In this document: positions 45,573-56,110 of the stretch, piece by piece
Position numbering within the stretch: position 1 is the stretch's first letter
Layout: the number at the start of each line of letters is the position of its first letter
Assembly: GCA_963971305.1 (NCBI GenBank)
Contig: OZ020308.1
Location: forward strand, 32,455,275 to 32,519,274
DNA from: Arcuatula senhousia
Lineage: Eukaryota > Mollusca > Bivalvia > Mytilida > Mytilidae
Direction of reading: 5' to 3'
DNA: 64,000 bases
Notes under the pieces: generated by a model
The model's input: the letters and a program-made list of their open reading frames with translations, nothing else
Told to the model about the DNA's origin: nothing
Database searches by the model: none
Program-made: the position numbers and the translations under genes

Positions 45573-48500
45573 GTACCATCATTCAATGGAATTGCCGAGG
45601 CCTCAAGGCCAATTTTCTTGAATTACACCTTTTAGTGCAGTCATTAGATCCAACTGTCTTTTGTCTTCAGGAAACTCACCTCAAGGAAACCGACACGATT
45701 TCCTTGAAGGGCTTCTCTATGTATAGCAAATTTTCTAATACAGAGCGAGCTGCCGGCGGATCTTCCATCTTAGTAAAGGATCGCATTCTCCATAGTTCGA
45801 TTCCTTTAACTACCGATCTGCAAGCAGTTGCCGTGAGAGTTTCATTAAATCAAACCATAACTCTATGTTCAGTTTATATACCACCAAATGATAATTTAAC
45901 TTTAGCGCAACTTCAAAATTTAACAGATCAGCTTCCTGCTCCATACATGCTAATTGGGGACTTCAATGCCCACAATCCATTATGGGGCAGTGTTGCTTTA
46001 AATGATAAGGGTAAAAAGATTGAGGATTTTTTATCCAAAGAATCTCTTTGCATTTTTAATGATGGTTCGTCTACATTTTTACATTCTGGCAATGGAACCT
46101 ATTCATCAATTGATCTCTCAATTTGTGATCCTTCTCTTTTATTAGACTTCTCGTGGCAAGTCCATGACGATCTCTGTGGAAGTGATCACTTTCCTATAAT
46201 TTTAAAAGATCTCTTTGGTGAACCTGAACAAAGAATTCCTCGCTATAAGTTAGAGAAGGCCGATTGGCAAAGATTTTCTATACTTTGTTCGGAAAAATTA
46301 AGACCAGAACTTTTTGTTAATGACCAAGAACCGATAACAACATTTAATCAAACTCTTATCTCTATAGCGGATGAAACCATTCCTAAGACCTCGGCAACTC
46401 CTAAAAAACTGAATAAACCTTGGTTCACAGACGAGTGTGACAAGGCTATCGACGATAGAAATAAAGCTCAAAAACGATTTGGCAAACAACAAACGAAAGA
46501 AAATTTAAGTAATTTTAGAATTTTTCGGGCAAAGGCTAGACGAACTTGTCGACAATCCAGAAGAACATCCTGGAGAAATTTTGTATCTGGTTTAACTTCA
46601 CGAACTCCCATGAATAAAATTTGGAATTTCATACAAAAACTCAAAGGTAAAAACTCAAAATCCTCAGTTAAACATCTGAACGTTGGCAATTCCACTTTAA
46701 CATCTGAAAAGGACATTGCCAACAAACTAGCTGAAACTTTTGCTAAACATTCATCTTCATCAAATTACAAACCTGACTTTCAAAAATTTAAACGAACAGC
46801 TGAAAAAACTAAGTTGAACTTCAACTCTGACAATTCTGAGAGCTACAATTCTCCTTTCTCTATAGATGAACTAAAGACTTCCTTAAGTAAAGCCCATGAC
46901 ACTGCATGTGGCCCTGATAGCATCCATTATCAACTTTTAAAACATCTCCCTGAAATATCGATGAAGACTCTTCTTGATTTAATGAATGATATATGGATAA
47001 ACGGAAAATTGCCTGAAATATGGAAGCTTGCCACTGTTGTTCCTATCCCTAAGCCGGGGAAGGATCACACAGATGCTTCCAACTTTCGTCCGATAGCCTT
47101 GACAAGCTGCGTCTGTAAGACTCTAGAACGCATGATCAACGATCGGCTTGTTTGGTTCCTCGAGTCCAATGGACTCATCTCGAATATCCAGTGTGGATTC
47201 CGCCAAGGCAGGAGCACGCTCGATCATTTGGTCCGTTTTGAGTCTTTTCTTCGAAACGCCTTCGCGAAGAACGAACATGTGGTGTCTATCTTTTTCGACC
47301 TCGAAAAAGCTTATGACACCACATGGAAGTATGGTATTTTAAAAGACATTTGTGATATGGGATTGAAAGGCAGGTTACCAACATTCTTGGCCGACTTCCT
47401 TTCTGACAGACACTTCAATGTTAAAGTCAATAAAACCTTTTCTGAAGAGTATGACCAGGAAATGGGTGTTCCCCAGGGTAGCATCCTTTCTGTCACTCTC
47501 TTTAGTATAAAAATAAATAGCATTGCCAAAGTCCTTCAAGACAATATTGAAGGTTCTTTATATGTTGATGACTTTTTAATATGCTACAGTGCAAAAAACA
47601 TGAATACCATTGAAAGGCAGTTACAGCTGTGCCTCAAAAGGATCGAAAAATGGGCCTCTGAAAATGGTTTCAAATTTTCAGAGAGCAAAACTGTTGCTAT
47701 GCATTTTTGTAAGAAACGAAAACTTCATCCCGATCCAGATCTCTTTTTATATGGCAAAAAAATTAAAATAGTTGAAGAATCAAAATTTCTTGGCGTTCTT
47801 TTTGATAGAAAGCTTACCTTTCTTCCCCATATCAAAATGTTGAAATCAAGATGCCTTAAGGCTCTTGACATTCTTAAAGTTGTCTCCAGTACCGACTGGG
47901 GAGCTGATAAATCAATTCTTTTAAATTTGTATAGATCTATTGTTAGATCAAAACTAGATTACGGTTCAATTATTTATGGGTCTGCGAAAAAGTCTTACTT
48001 ACAAATTTTAGACGCTGTCCATCATCAGGGATTGCGACTCTGCCTCGGTGCATACAGGACCTCTCCCATTGAGAGCCTTTATGCGGAGGCAAATGAGCCA
48101 TCTCTGAAACACCGCAGAATTAAGCTTGGTCTACAATATTCTACCAAGCTTAAAGCTTTTCCTGACAACCCTGCCCACGATTGTATTTTTAAACCACCTC
48201 TCAAAAGTATTTATGAAAAACACGAAAACAAAACTCCTCCTTTTGGTATTCGTATTGCTTCACATCTGTCAAATCTGAAGATTGATTTAGAAACTATAAA
48301 ACATGTGAAGCCTTTAAGAGTTCCACCCTGGGAACTCTCCAAACCTAAATTTATTTTTGATCTCCGCAAACATAAAAAGTCTGAAACAAATCATCTCCTT
48401 ATACAACAAGATTATTGTGAAATTAAATCTAAATATCCGGGTTTCTTGACAGTTTATACAGATGGCTCTAAAGATGGTGATAGCGTTGCTGCTGCAGCTG

Positions 48501-49246
48501 TCTCGGGGGATAGCACTTCTACGCAACGTCTCCCATCTACTGCTTCCATTTTTACAGCTGAAGCGAGAGCCATTATTTTAGCGCTCAAATTGATTGATGC
48601 TTCTGAGCACGCTCAATTCTTTATCTGTTCCGATTCTCTTTCTTGTCTTTTGGCAATTCAGAACTGCAAATTAAAAAATCCATTAATTTCTAAAATTGTT
48701 TATATGGTTCATCAATTGATCAGAGGTGGTTTAGAATTGATTTTCCTATGGGTACCCAGTCACACTGGTATTCATGGAAATTCAGTTGTGGACAGTGTTG
48801 CGAAGGAAGCCCTTCGCAAACCAGTTTCCAAATGTTTTATTCCTTACTCGGATTGTAGAAATACAATCCGACTATATGTTCAGAGCTTGTGGGATGAGGT
48901 TTGGGCTGCCGCTGAGCACAACAAACTTCATGAGCTTAAACCACAGCTTGGAGAAAGTCATGCTTCATTTCGATGCCGACGAGACCAGGTGGTCATCACT
49001 AGATGTCGTATAGGACATTCTAGAGTCACTCATGGCCACCTGATGACACAAGAGAAGGAGGCCCCAATGTGCATTCCTTGTGACTCGCGGTATTCTTTGA
49101 AGCATGTTTTCCTCGACTGTGTTGATGTTGCTCCAATAAGAATGAAGTATTTCACTTGTGCAACAATGCACGATTTGTTCAGCGGTATCCCAACCGATTC
49201 CATTTTATCGTTTTTAAAGGAAACTGGTTTATATTCAAAATTGTAG
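45569..49246 (+). CDS. LINE copy B ORF2: endonuclease, reverse transcriptase, RNase H
   Basis: 1225 codons without interruption. The APE-type endonuclease spans residues 1-230 (QWNCRG, QETHL, IGDFNAHNPLWG, GSDHFPII). The reverse transcriptase has FRPIALTSC near 506, FFDLEKAYDTTW, GVPQGSILSVTLF and YVDDFLICY near 665. RNase H begins VYTDGSKDG near 963, with FTAEARAIILAL, CSDSLSCLL and WVPSHTGIHGN. A terminal CCHC, CIPCDSRYSLKHVFLDC, is near 1168. The protein nicks the target and copies LINE RNA there; it is the best local candidate for mobilising the SINEs. All catalytic residues are present. Start chosen at the ATG overlapping the ORF1 stop, as in copy A. Confidence 0.95.
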   Translation: MSTIIQWNCRGLKANFLELHLLVQSLDPTVFCLQETHLKETDTISLKGFSMYSKFSNTERAAGGSSILVKDRILHSSIPLTTDLQAVAVRVSLNQTITLCSVYIPPNDNLTLAQLQNLTDQLPAPYMLIGDFNAHNPLWGSVALNDKGKKIEDFLSKESLCIFNDGSSTFLHSGNGTYSSIDLSICDPSLLLDFSWQVHDDLCGSDHFPIILKDLFGEPEQRIPRYKLEKADWQRFSILCSEKLRPELFVNDQEPITTFNQTLISIADETIPKTSATPKKLNKPWFTDECDKAIDDRNKAQKRFGKQQTKENLSNFRIFRAKARRTCRQSRRTSWRNFVSGLTSRTPMNKIWNFIQKLKGKNSKSSVKHLNVGNSTLTSEKDIANKLAETFAKHSSSSNYKPDFQKFKRTAEKTKLNFNSDNSESYNSPFSIDELKTSLSKAHDTACGPDSIHYQLLKHLPEISMKTLLDLMNDIWINGKLPEIWKLATVVPIPKPGKDHTDASNFRPIALTSCVCKTLERMINDRLVWFLESNGLISNIQCGFRQGRSTLDHLVRFESFLRNAFAKNEHVVSIFFDLEKAYDTTWKYGILKDICDMGLKGRLPTFLADFLSDRHFNVKVNKTFSEEYDQEMGVPQGSILSVTLFSIKINSIAKVLQDNIEGSLYVDDFLICYSAKNMNTIERQLQLCLKRIEKWASENGFKFSESKTVAMHFCKKRKLHPDPDLFLYGKKIKIVEESKFLGVLFDRKLTFLPHIKMLKSRCLKALDILKVVSSTDWGADKSILLNLYRSIVRSKLDYGSIIYGSAKKSYLQILDAVHHQGLRLCLGAYRTSPIESLYAEANEPSLKHRRIKLGLQYSTKLKAFPDNPAHDCIFKPPLKSIYEKHENKTPPFGIRIASHLSNLKIDLETIKHVKPLRVPPWELSKPKFIFDLRKHKKSETNHLLIQQDYCEIKSKYPGFLTVYTDGSKDGDSVAAAAVSGDSTSTQRLPSTASIFTAEARAIILALKLIDASEHAQFFICSDSLSCLLAIQNCKLKNPLISKIVYMVHQLIRGGLELIFLWVPSHTGIHGNSVVDSVAKEALRKPVSKCFIPYSDCRNTIRLYVQSLWDEVWAAAEHNKLHELKPQLGESHASFRCRRDQVVITRCRIGHSRVTHGHLMTQEKEAPMCIPCDSRYSLKHVFLDCVDVAPIRMKYFTCATMHDLFSGIPTDSILSFLKETGLYSKL

Positions 49247-49553
49247 TTCATTTAAGTAACCTTTTGTTAGTATTGTGTTGTTTTACGTTATTTATTTATC
49301 TATGTCATCATAATTTGTTTCAATATTGTAGTTTGTTCTTTATCACTAGTTTTATGTTTTAATGTAGCCTTTTTAGTTGGTGTTTTTTATCTAGTCATAC
49401 CTTTTTGTTTTATCGACGGTCTTTTGACTTTGTTTTATACTGAATTTTTAGTTATGTATCACAACCTGTTTATGTCCCGATTATGGCTGAAATATCGCCG
49501 ACGGGACATTAAGCAAACAACAATCAATCATCAATCAATCACACCTGGCTCCG

Positions 49554-49842
49554 ATATCATTAATATTACCTGTTAATCTGATCATTGGAGGTTATCTAAA
49601 GTTGAAATTCCCCTTTTCCTTGACAAAGGTCATTGTTTTCAAGCATAAAAAGGTAATTTAACCACTGTGGATCAGGATTATGTAGCACGTCTGCAGACAT
49701 TTTCTTCATTTTTGCTGAAATATTTACCCGGGAAGCAGGTGCGATTTTCAGTAAACAAACAAAGAATGATGGGATTTTTTTGTGATATTTGCATACCGAA
49801 GGGTATTTTCCACTTATTTTTATAAATAACAGCCAATCAGAA
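49554..49842. other. Right subterminal part of the Academ-like transposon, noncoding
   Basis: Sequence between nested LINE B and the right inverted terminus. No ORF. Confidence 0.5.
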
Positions 49843-50170
49843 GCTTTAGGATGGAATTTTGTCAGTTATTTTGAGGGGCACTGTTACTTCGTCATGGAAA
49901 AATACTGTAGACACGCCCCTTTTGTTTTCCGCTTACCGAAGCCGAATCAAAGCTTTTAATAAAAACTGCTGATATATATTGATAAATAAGATATATTACA
50001 TCAATTATTTTATTTCTTTATGAAAAATAAAAAGGAATAAATAAGGAAAAATAATATTTTCTAGAAGACGCAAAATTATTGATTTCAGCGACAAGAGCGC
50101 CACCTATAAAAAATGAGTTATTCCCCTTTTCCCGCGTGACCGATAAAATTGACTCTCCTGCGTTGGCGGC
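49843..50170 (-). repeat. Academ-like transposon, right inverted terminus
   Basis: Mirrors the left terminus: CTTTAGGATGGAATTTTGTC (49843-49862) and GAGCGCCACC (50095-50104) correspond to left-end motifs. LINE A ORF1 resumes just after it (GGAAAGAGTTG). Confidence 0.65.
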
Positions 50171-50649
50171 ATTCTCATTGGAAAGAGTTGTGTGATAATC
50201 ATCCCCCGCCACGTAAGTCCACAGCAGGTCCAGATAATGATTCAATGGTCGATGAGGATTTGTTTATAATTCCACGAAAATCGTCTTGGACTGGATTTGG
50301 AGCTCCAACCAAAGCTTCTAATCCTCAACCCCCATCGATTTCTCTTTCTTCCAAACAGAGTATATCGTCTTCCTCAAGGTCGTCATCTGCTGCTCAACCT
50401 GGAAATAGACAGCAGCGACCCTCACAGCCAGGAAGACGCCAGAGTTCATCGCAGCAGACGTCACCGCTTAAAATGCGTAGATCAAAGAAGGCCGAACGAG
50501 ATGCAATTTATATGCATAATCGTTTCGGCTCTCTTGGTGACGACATGGAGTCTGATATGGATCTATCGGAAACACCTGTCGACCGTTCACAGAGGAGACG
50601 TAGGCGATCACTCGGTAGACTTTCTGATCCCATACAGACTCCAAAATGA
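50170..50649 (+). pseudogene. LINE copy A ORF1, 3' part after the Academ-like insertion
   Basis: Resumes the basic Ser/Gln-rich tail (WKELCDNHPPPRKST) exactly where 34180 left off relative to copy B. It ends at 50649 in the same ATGA overlap with ORF2. Confidence 0.9.
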
Positions 50650-52101
50650 GTACCATCATTCAATGGAATTGCTGAAGTCTTAAGGCCAACTTTCTTGAAT
50701 TACAACTCTTAGTGCAGTCTTTTAATCCAACTGTCTTTTGTCTTCAGGAAACACACCTCAAGGAAACTGACACGATTTCCTTGAAGGGTTTTTCTATGTA
50801 TAACACATTTTCTAATACAGAACGAGCTTCTGGTGGATCCTCCATCTTAGTTAAGGATCGTATTCTCCATAGTTCGATTCCTTTAACTACCGATCTGCAA
50901 GCAGTTGCCGTTAGAGTTTCATTACATCAAACAATAACTCTATGTTCAGTTTATATACCACCTAATGATAACTTAACTTTAGCACAACTTCAAAATTTAA
51001 CGGATCAGCTTCCTGCTCCATACATGTTAGTTGGGGACTTCAATGCCCACAACCCATTATGGGGCAGTGCCAACTTGAATGATAAGGGTAAAAAGATTGA
51101 GGTTTTTTTATCAAAAGAATCTCTTTGTATCTTTAATGATGGTTCTTCTACATTTTTACATTCTGGAAATGGAACATACTCATCAATCGATCTCTCAATT
51201 TGTGATCCTTCTCTTTTAACAGATTTCTCATGGCAAGTCCATGATGATCTCTGTGGAAGTGATCACTTTCCTATTATATTAAAAGATCTTTTTGGTGAAC
51301 CTGAACAAAGAATTCCTCGCTATAAGTTAGAGAAGGCCGATTGGCAAAACTTTTCAATGCTTTGTTCGGAAAAATTAAGACCAGAAATTTTTTATCAGGA
51401 CCAAGAACCAATAACAACTTTTAACCAAATTCTTATCTCTATAGCTGATGAAACCATTCCAAAGACCTCGGCAACTCCTAAAAAACTCAATAAACCTTGG
51501 TTCACAGACGAGTGTGACAAGGCTATAGACGATAGAAATAAAGCTCAAAAACAATTTGGTAAACAACAAACGAAAGAAAATTTGAGTAATTTTAGAATTT
51601 TTCGGGCAAAGCCTAGACGAACTTGTCGACAATCCAGAAGAACATCCTGGAGAAATTTTGTATCTGGTTTAACTTCACGAACTCCCATGAATAAAATTTG
51701 GAATTTCATACAAAAACTCAAAGGTAAAAACTCTAAATCCTCAGTTAAACATCTAAACGTTGGCAATTCCACTTTAACATCTGAAAAGGACATTGCCAAC
51801 AAACTAGCTGAAACTTTTGCTAAACATTCATCTTCATCTAATTACAAACCTGACTTCCAAAAATTTAAACGTACAGCTGAAAAAACTAAATTGAACTTTA
51901 ACTCTGACAACTCGGAGAGCTACAATTCTCCTTTCTCTTTAGATGAACTTAAAACTTCCTTAACTAAAGCCCATGACACTGCATATGGCCCTGATAGCAT
52001 CCACTATCAACTTTTAAAACATCTTCCTGAAATATCGATGAAGACTCTTTTAAATTTAATGAATGATATATGGATAAACGGAAAATTGCCTGAAATATGG
52101 A

Positions 52102-52588
52102 GTGAGTGAGTGAGTTGGTGTTTTACGCCCGTGCAACGCTATATAGGTTATTTACAGGCGATGAACATGAAAAGGATGATACAATGAACATGAAATGATG
52201 ATGATAAATGAAATATGGGGATGGGATGGGACACAAAGGACCGGTAATTTTGAAGAACCACAGAAAAAGGGGAGAGGTAGGTAGGGGCGGAAAATTTAGC
52301 CTATGTGGTGCACTTCTTGGCAGTCCTCAAAGGGGTCTTTTACGTGCATGAAGCGTGGCACTCTCCACACACGTTGGCCCACTATGGTCGGCGGTCAGGG
52401 TTTCCGTATTATAGACCTGACAACCCCCGCGGACGAGGGCCACCCTATTCAGCCACCTAGGGTACACACTTGGTCGCTCTGTGGGCTGAGCACTGACCCG
52501 ACGTCAGAATCCCAAGACCCTTAGTCGCCTCTTACGACAAGCTAGGCTCTGCTGCGGGCCTATTCGCCACCCGGGCCCCGCACGGGAC
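52102..52588 (-). mobile_element. SINE, (ACTC)n subfamily, inside LINE A ORF2
   Basis: Inverted relative to the LINE: begins GTGAGTGAGTGAGTTGG and ends CCCGGGCCCCGCACGGGAC. CCTGAAATATGGA flanks it at 52089-52101 and 52589-52601. Confidence 0.93.
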
Positions 52589-54061
52589 CCTGAAATATGG
52601 AAGCTTGCCACTATCGTTCCTATCCCCAAACCTGGGAAGGATCACACAGATGCTTCCAACTATCGTCCGATAGCCTTGACAAGCTGCGTCTGTAAGACTC
52701 TAGAACGCATGATCAACGAACGACTCGTTTGGTTCCTTGAGTCCAATGGACTCATTTCGAATATCCAGTGTGGATTCCGCCAAGGCAGGAGCACTCTTGA
52801 TCATTTGGTCCGTTTTGAGTCTTTTCTTCGAAATGCATTTGCGAAGAACGAACATGTGGTGTCTATCTTTTTCGATCTCGAAAAAGCTTATGACACCACA
52901 TGGAAGTATGGTATTTTAAAGGACATTTCTGATATGGGGTTGAAAGGAAGGTTGCCAACTTTCTTGGCCGACTTTCTTTCTGACAGACACTTTAATGTTA
53001 AAGTAAATAAAACTTTTTCTGAAGAGTTTGACCAAGAAATGGGTGTACCTCAGGGTAGCATTCTTTCTGTCACTCTCTTTAGTATAAAGATAAATAGCAT
53101 TGCCAAAGTCCTTCAAGACAATATTGAAGGTTCTTTATATGTTGATGACTTTTTAATATGCTACAGTGCAAAAAACATGAATACCATTGAAAGGCCACAG
53201 CTGAAAATGGTTTCAAATTTTCAGAAAGCAAAACTGTTGCTATGCATTTTTGTAAGAAAAGAAAACTTCATCCCGACCCAGAAGCATCGCAGAATTAAGC
53301 TCGGTTTGCAATATGCCACCAAATTAAAAGCCTTTCCTAGCAACCCTGCCCACGATTGTGTTTTCAATCCACCTCTCAGGAATATGTATGAAAAACATGA
53401 AAACAAAACTCCTCCTTTTGGTATTCGTATCGAACCTCACCTGACTAATCTTAAACTTAATTTAGAAACTATAAAACATGTCAAGCCTTTGAAAGTTCCA
53501 CCCTGGGAACTTTTAAAGCCTAAATTTATTTTTGATCTTCGTAAACATAAAAAATCTGAAACAAATCACCTGCTTATTCAACAAGATTATTCCGAAATTA
53601 AATCTAGATATCCTGGGTTTCTAACAGTTTATACAGATGGCTCTAAAGATGGTGACAGTGTTGCTGCTGCTGCTGTCTCAGGGAATAGCACGTCAACACA
53701 ACGACTCCCGTCTGCTGCTTCCATTTTTACAGCTGAAGCGAGAGCCATTATTTTAGCGCTCAAATTGATTGATGCTTCTGAGCACGCTCAATTCTTTATC
53801 TGTTCCGATTCTCTTTCTTATCTTTTGGCAATTCAGAACTGCAAATTAAAAAATCCATTAATCTCTAAAATTGTTTATATGGTTCATCAATTGATCAGAG
53901 GTGGCTTAGAATTGATTTTCCTATGGGTACCCAGTCACACTGGTATTCATGGGAAATCAGTTGTGGACAGGGTTGCAAAGGAAGCCCTCCGTAAACCAGT
54001 GTCCAATTGTTTTATTCCTTATTCGGATTGTAGAAATACAATCCGAGTATATGTCCAAAGT

Positions 54062-54139
54062 CATCCTCGGAAACCCAGAGGTTCTTCTCTCGCCTCCTCT
54101 GTGATGAATGAGTAAGCGAGAGATGGGTTTCCGAGGATG
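54062..54139. mobile_element. 78-bp miniature inverted-repeat element, 9-bp target duplication
   Basis: The ends CATCCTCGGAAACCCA and TGGGTTTCCGAGGATG are perfect 16-bp inverted repeats. A second inner pair is TCTCTCGC / GCGAGAGA, so the whole element can fold into one hairpin. GTCCAAAGT flanks it at 54053-54061 and 54140-54148. Copy B has no insertion here. A 9-bp duplication is typical of Mutator-like transposases. Confidence 0.9.
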
Positions 54140-54889
54140 GTCCAAAGTTTATGGGACGAGGTTTGGGCTGCCGCTGAGCACAACAAACTTCATGAGCTCA
54201 TGCCACAGCTTGGGGAGAATCATGCTTCATTCCGATGCCGTCGAGACCAGGTAGTCATCACTAGATGTCGTATAGGACATTCTAGAGTCACCCATGGCTA
54301 CCTGATGACACAAGAGAAGGAGGTCCCGATGTGTATCCCTTGTGACGCACGGTATTCCTTGAGGCATGTTCTCCTCGACTGTGTTGATCTTGCTCCAATT
54401 CGCATGAAGTATTTTAACTGTGCATCCATACACGATTTGTTTAGCGGCATCCCAGCCGATGCCATTTTATCCTTTTTAAAAGAAATCAAAATTATAGTTT
54501 TTGTAATCACCATTTGAAAGTTAATTTGTTGTCATAATATTTAGCTTATTTTTGTTAAGTTCTTTGTTTTCCTATTGCTTTAAATGGTTTTATTGTTTTA
54601 GTGTGTTATTTTTTAATGATTATTTTATCTATTTATTTTCCTGGCATACTTTTTGTTTTATCTACGGTCTTTTGACTTTGTTTTATATTAACATGTTATT
54701 AACATAATTTATATCAACTTGTTTATGTCCCGATGATGGCTGCAATATCGCCGACGGGACATAAAGCAACCAACAATCAATCAATCATTATTTCCTATAC
54801 ATGGAAACCTGTTTTATTCAACAGTTTGAATCATTATTACCTGTATTAGATTTTAACTGACCTTTAATAACTTTTGTTTATCATTTTAG

Positions 54890-55309
54890 GTGTAGACAAG
54901 ATCATCAGAGAACTAAGAACTTCTATGAAGTTACAGTGCCTGGCTATCTTCCAGACACATTCAGGCGGTTCTTCCGAATGTCTCGCCAATCCTTCGAAAT
55001 TCTGCATGGCCACCTTGCTTCTTGTAGAGAGCTTCAAACAAGACTCTATCCTGGAGGAAGACCTGAAATCCCTTTGGAGAAGGCAGTCTTAATGGTATTA
55101 AGATATCTTGCTTCCCAGGAAACAGTTTTAGAAATAAGTGATCGATTTGATGTACAAATCTTTGGTAATAGAAGCAATCAACAGAACCTTATTACAAAAG
55201 TTTATAAAATGGCCAGATGCAAATGATTATGCAGATATTTAATCTCAATTCAGTGATATGAAAGCAACCCCATTTCCAGGGATTCTTGGAGCAATTGATG
55301 TCACACACT
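54890..55309 (+). pseudogene. Harbinger-type transposase, putative exon 2, truncated
   Basis: It follows the acceptor TCATTTTAG. The frame reads CRQDHQRTKNFYEVTVPGY, then TFRRFFRMSRQSFEIL, GGRPEIPLEKAVLMVLRYLA and VLEISDRFD, the N-terminal pattern of PIF/Harbinger nucleases. A frameshift near 55160 and a TAA at about 55240 follow, then GILGAIDVTH, the first catalytic Asp block. The sequence is cut directly after it by a tandem repeat. A dead transposase or HARBI1-like paralogue. Confidence 0.7.
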
Positions 55310-56060
55310 TGGTATGCATATGCCCCAGTAGTGGCTTAGCACAGATGCGTCCCCATCTTTTGACCTTGACCTTGATTTTCTGGTTGAGTGACTTTGACAA
55401 TTTTCAATACATATAATAGCAATGGAAAAGTTTTGCGAGCACCTCCATATCTCACAAACTATTGGTCCTAGGTTGATGAAACTTGGTATGCATATGCCAC
55501 AGTAGTAGCTTAGCACAGATGCGTCCCCATCTTTTGACCTTGACCTTGATTTTCCGGTTGAGTGACTTTGACAATTTTCAATACAATGTACATATAATAG
55601 CAATGGAAAAGTTTTGCGAGCACCTCCATATCTCAAGAACTATTGGTTTTAGGTTGATGAAACTTGGTATGCATATGCCACAGTAGTAGCTTAGCACTGT
55701 TGCATCCCCATCTTTTGACCTTGACCTTGATTTTCCGGTTGAGTGACTTTGACAATTTTCAATACATATAATAGCAATGGAAAAGTTTTGCGAGCACCTC
55801 AATATCTCAAGAACTATAGGTCCTAGGTTGGTGAAACTTGGTATGCATATGCGCCAGTAGTAGCTTAGCACAGTTACATCCTCATCTTTTGACCTTGGCC
55901 TTGATTTTCCGGTTGAGTGATTTTGATTATTTTTATTGCATATATTTGCAATGTTTAAGTTCTATAAACATCTTTTGATCTCAGAAACTGAAAATCCATG
56001 TAAATTCAAAATATAGTGGAAGTAAGAAAGAATAATTGTTTCTGATGGTGCCGGCAGGCG
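55309..56060 (+). repeat. Tandem repeat, about 173-181 bp unit, 3-4 copies
   Basis: Units start with CTTGGTATGCATATGCC at 55309, 55482, 55663 and 55837. Each holds TTTGACCTTGACCTTGATTT and GGAAAAGTTTTGCGAGC. The last copy degrades after 55920. No ORF shared by all copies. Possibly the core of a Helentron-like element that truncated the transposase exon. Confidence 0.85.
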
Positions 56061-56110
56061 AGACATACTTTAGTGTTAACTCTTGTTTTTATTGACATGT
56101 TATGTTTCAG

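Larger units (their letters stand above)
43513..49539 (+). mobile_element. LINE copy B (I/Nimb-like), full length
   Basis: 6.03 kb from CCCCCGTGCGGGAACCGGGT to ACAATCAATCATCAATCAAT, flanked by a perfect 14-bp duplication, CACACCTGGCTCCG, at 43499-43512 and 49540-49553. It has a GC-rich 5' UTR of about 530 bp, ORF1, ORF2 with a 4-base overlap, and an AATC-repeat tail. Apart from one frame break in ORF1 it is intact, so it is a recent insertion. ORF1 with three CCHC knuckles plus ORF2 with endonuclease, RT, RNase H and a terminal CCHC is the I-superfamily layout. The Nimb-like label is inference. Confidence 0.95.
34180..50170 (+). mobile_element. Academ-like DNA transposon (about 10 kb without its nested LINE)
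   Basis: LINE copy A is uninterrupted at this point in copy B, so 34180-50170 (ends to within about 15 bp) is one insertion. The two ends match in inverted orientation at several places: 34252-34283 against 50087-50114 (GTGGCGCT core) and 34506-34537 against 49843-49876 (AATTCCATCCTAAAG core), implying long imperfect inverted termini of 350 bp or more. The coding region (35385-40999) has a DDE-type transposase-like section, an XPG-like nuclease and a CXC zinc motif, the combination described for Academ transposons. Nested LINE B occupies 43513-49539. The target duplication is not resolved. Academ membership is inference from domain content. Confidence 0.75.
50646..54517 (+). pseudogene. LINE copy A ORF2, broken
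   Basis: Codon 10 is TGA (50673-50675) where copy B has CGA. The endonuclease is otherwise readable. A SINE splits the linker at 52102-52588, and RT motifs follow (FFDLEKAYDTTW, YVDDFLICY). Two deletions near 53195 and 53280 remove the thumb region, RNase H is present (YTDGSKDG), and a 78-bp MITE sits at 54062-54139. The C-terminus diverges after SFLKE. It cannot make an active enzyme. Confidence 0.92.
32108..54784 (+). mobile_element. LINE copy A (I/Nimb-like), full span including nested insertions
   Basis: The 5' end CCCCCGTGCGGGAACCGGGT is at 32108 and the 3' tail CAACAATCAATC ends at 54784. TCATTATTTCCTA flanks it at 32095-32107 and 54785-54797. LINE sequence occurs at 32108-33001, 33492-34180, 50170-52101, 52589-54061 and 54140-54784. 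Aligning these pieces to copy B in order reconstructs one element, so everything between is later insertion. It is defective: nonsense codons, frame breaks and a roughly 330-bp deletion near 53280. Confidence 0.93.
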
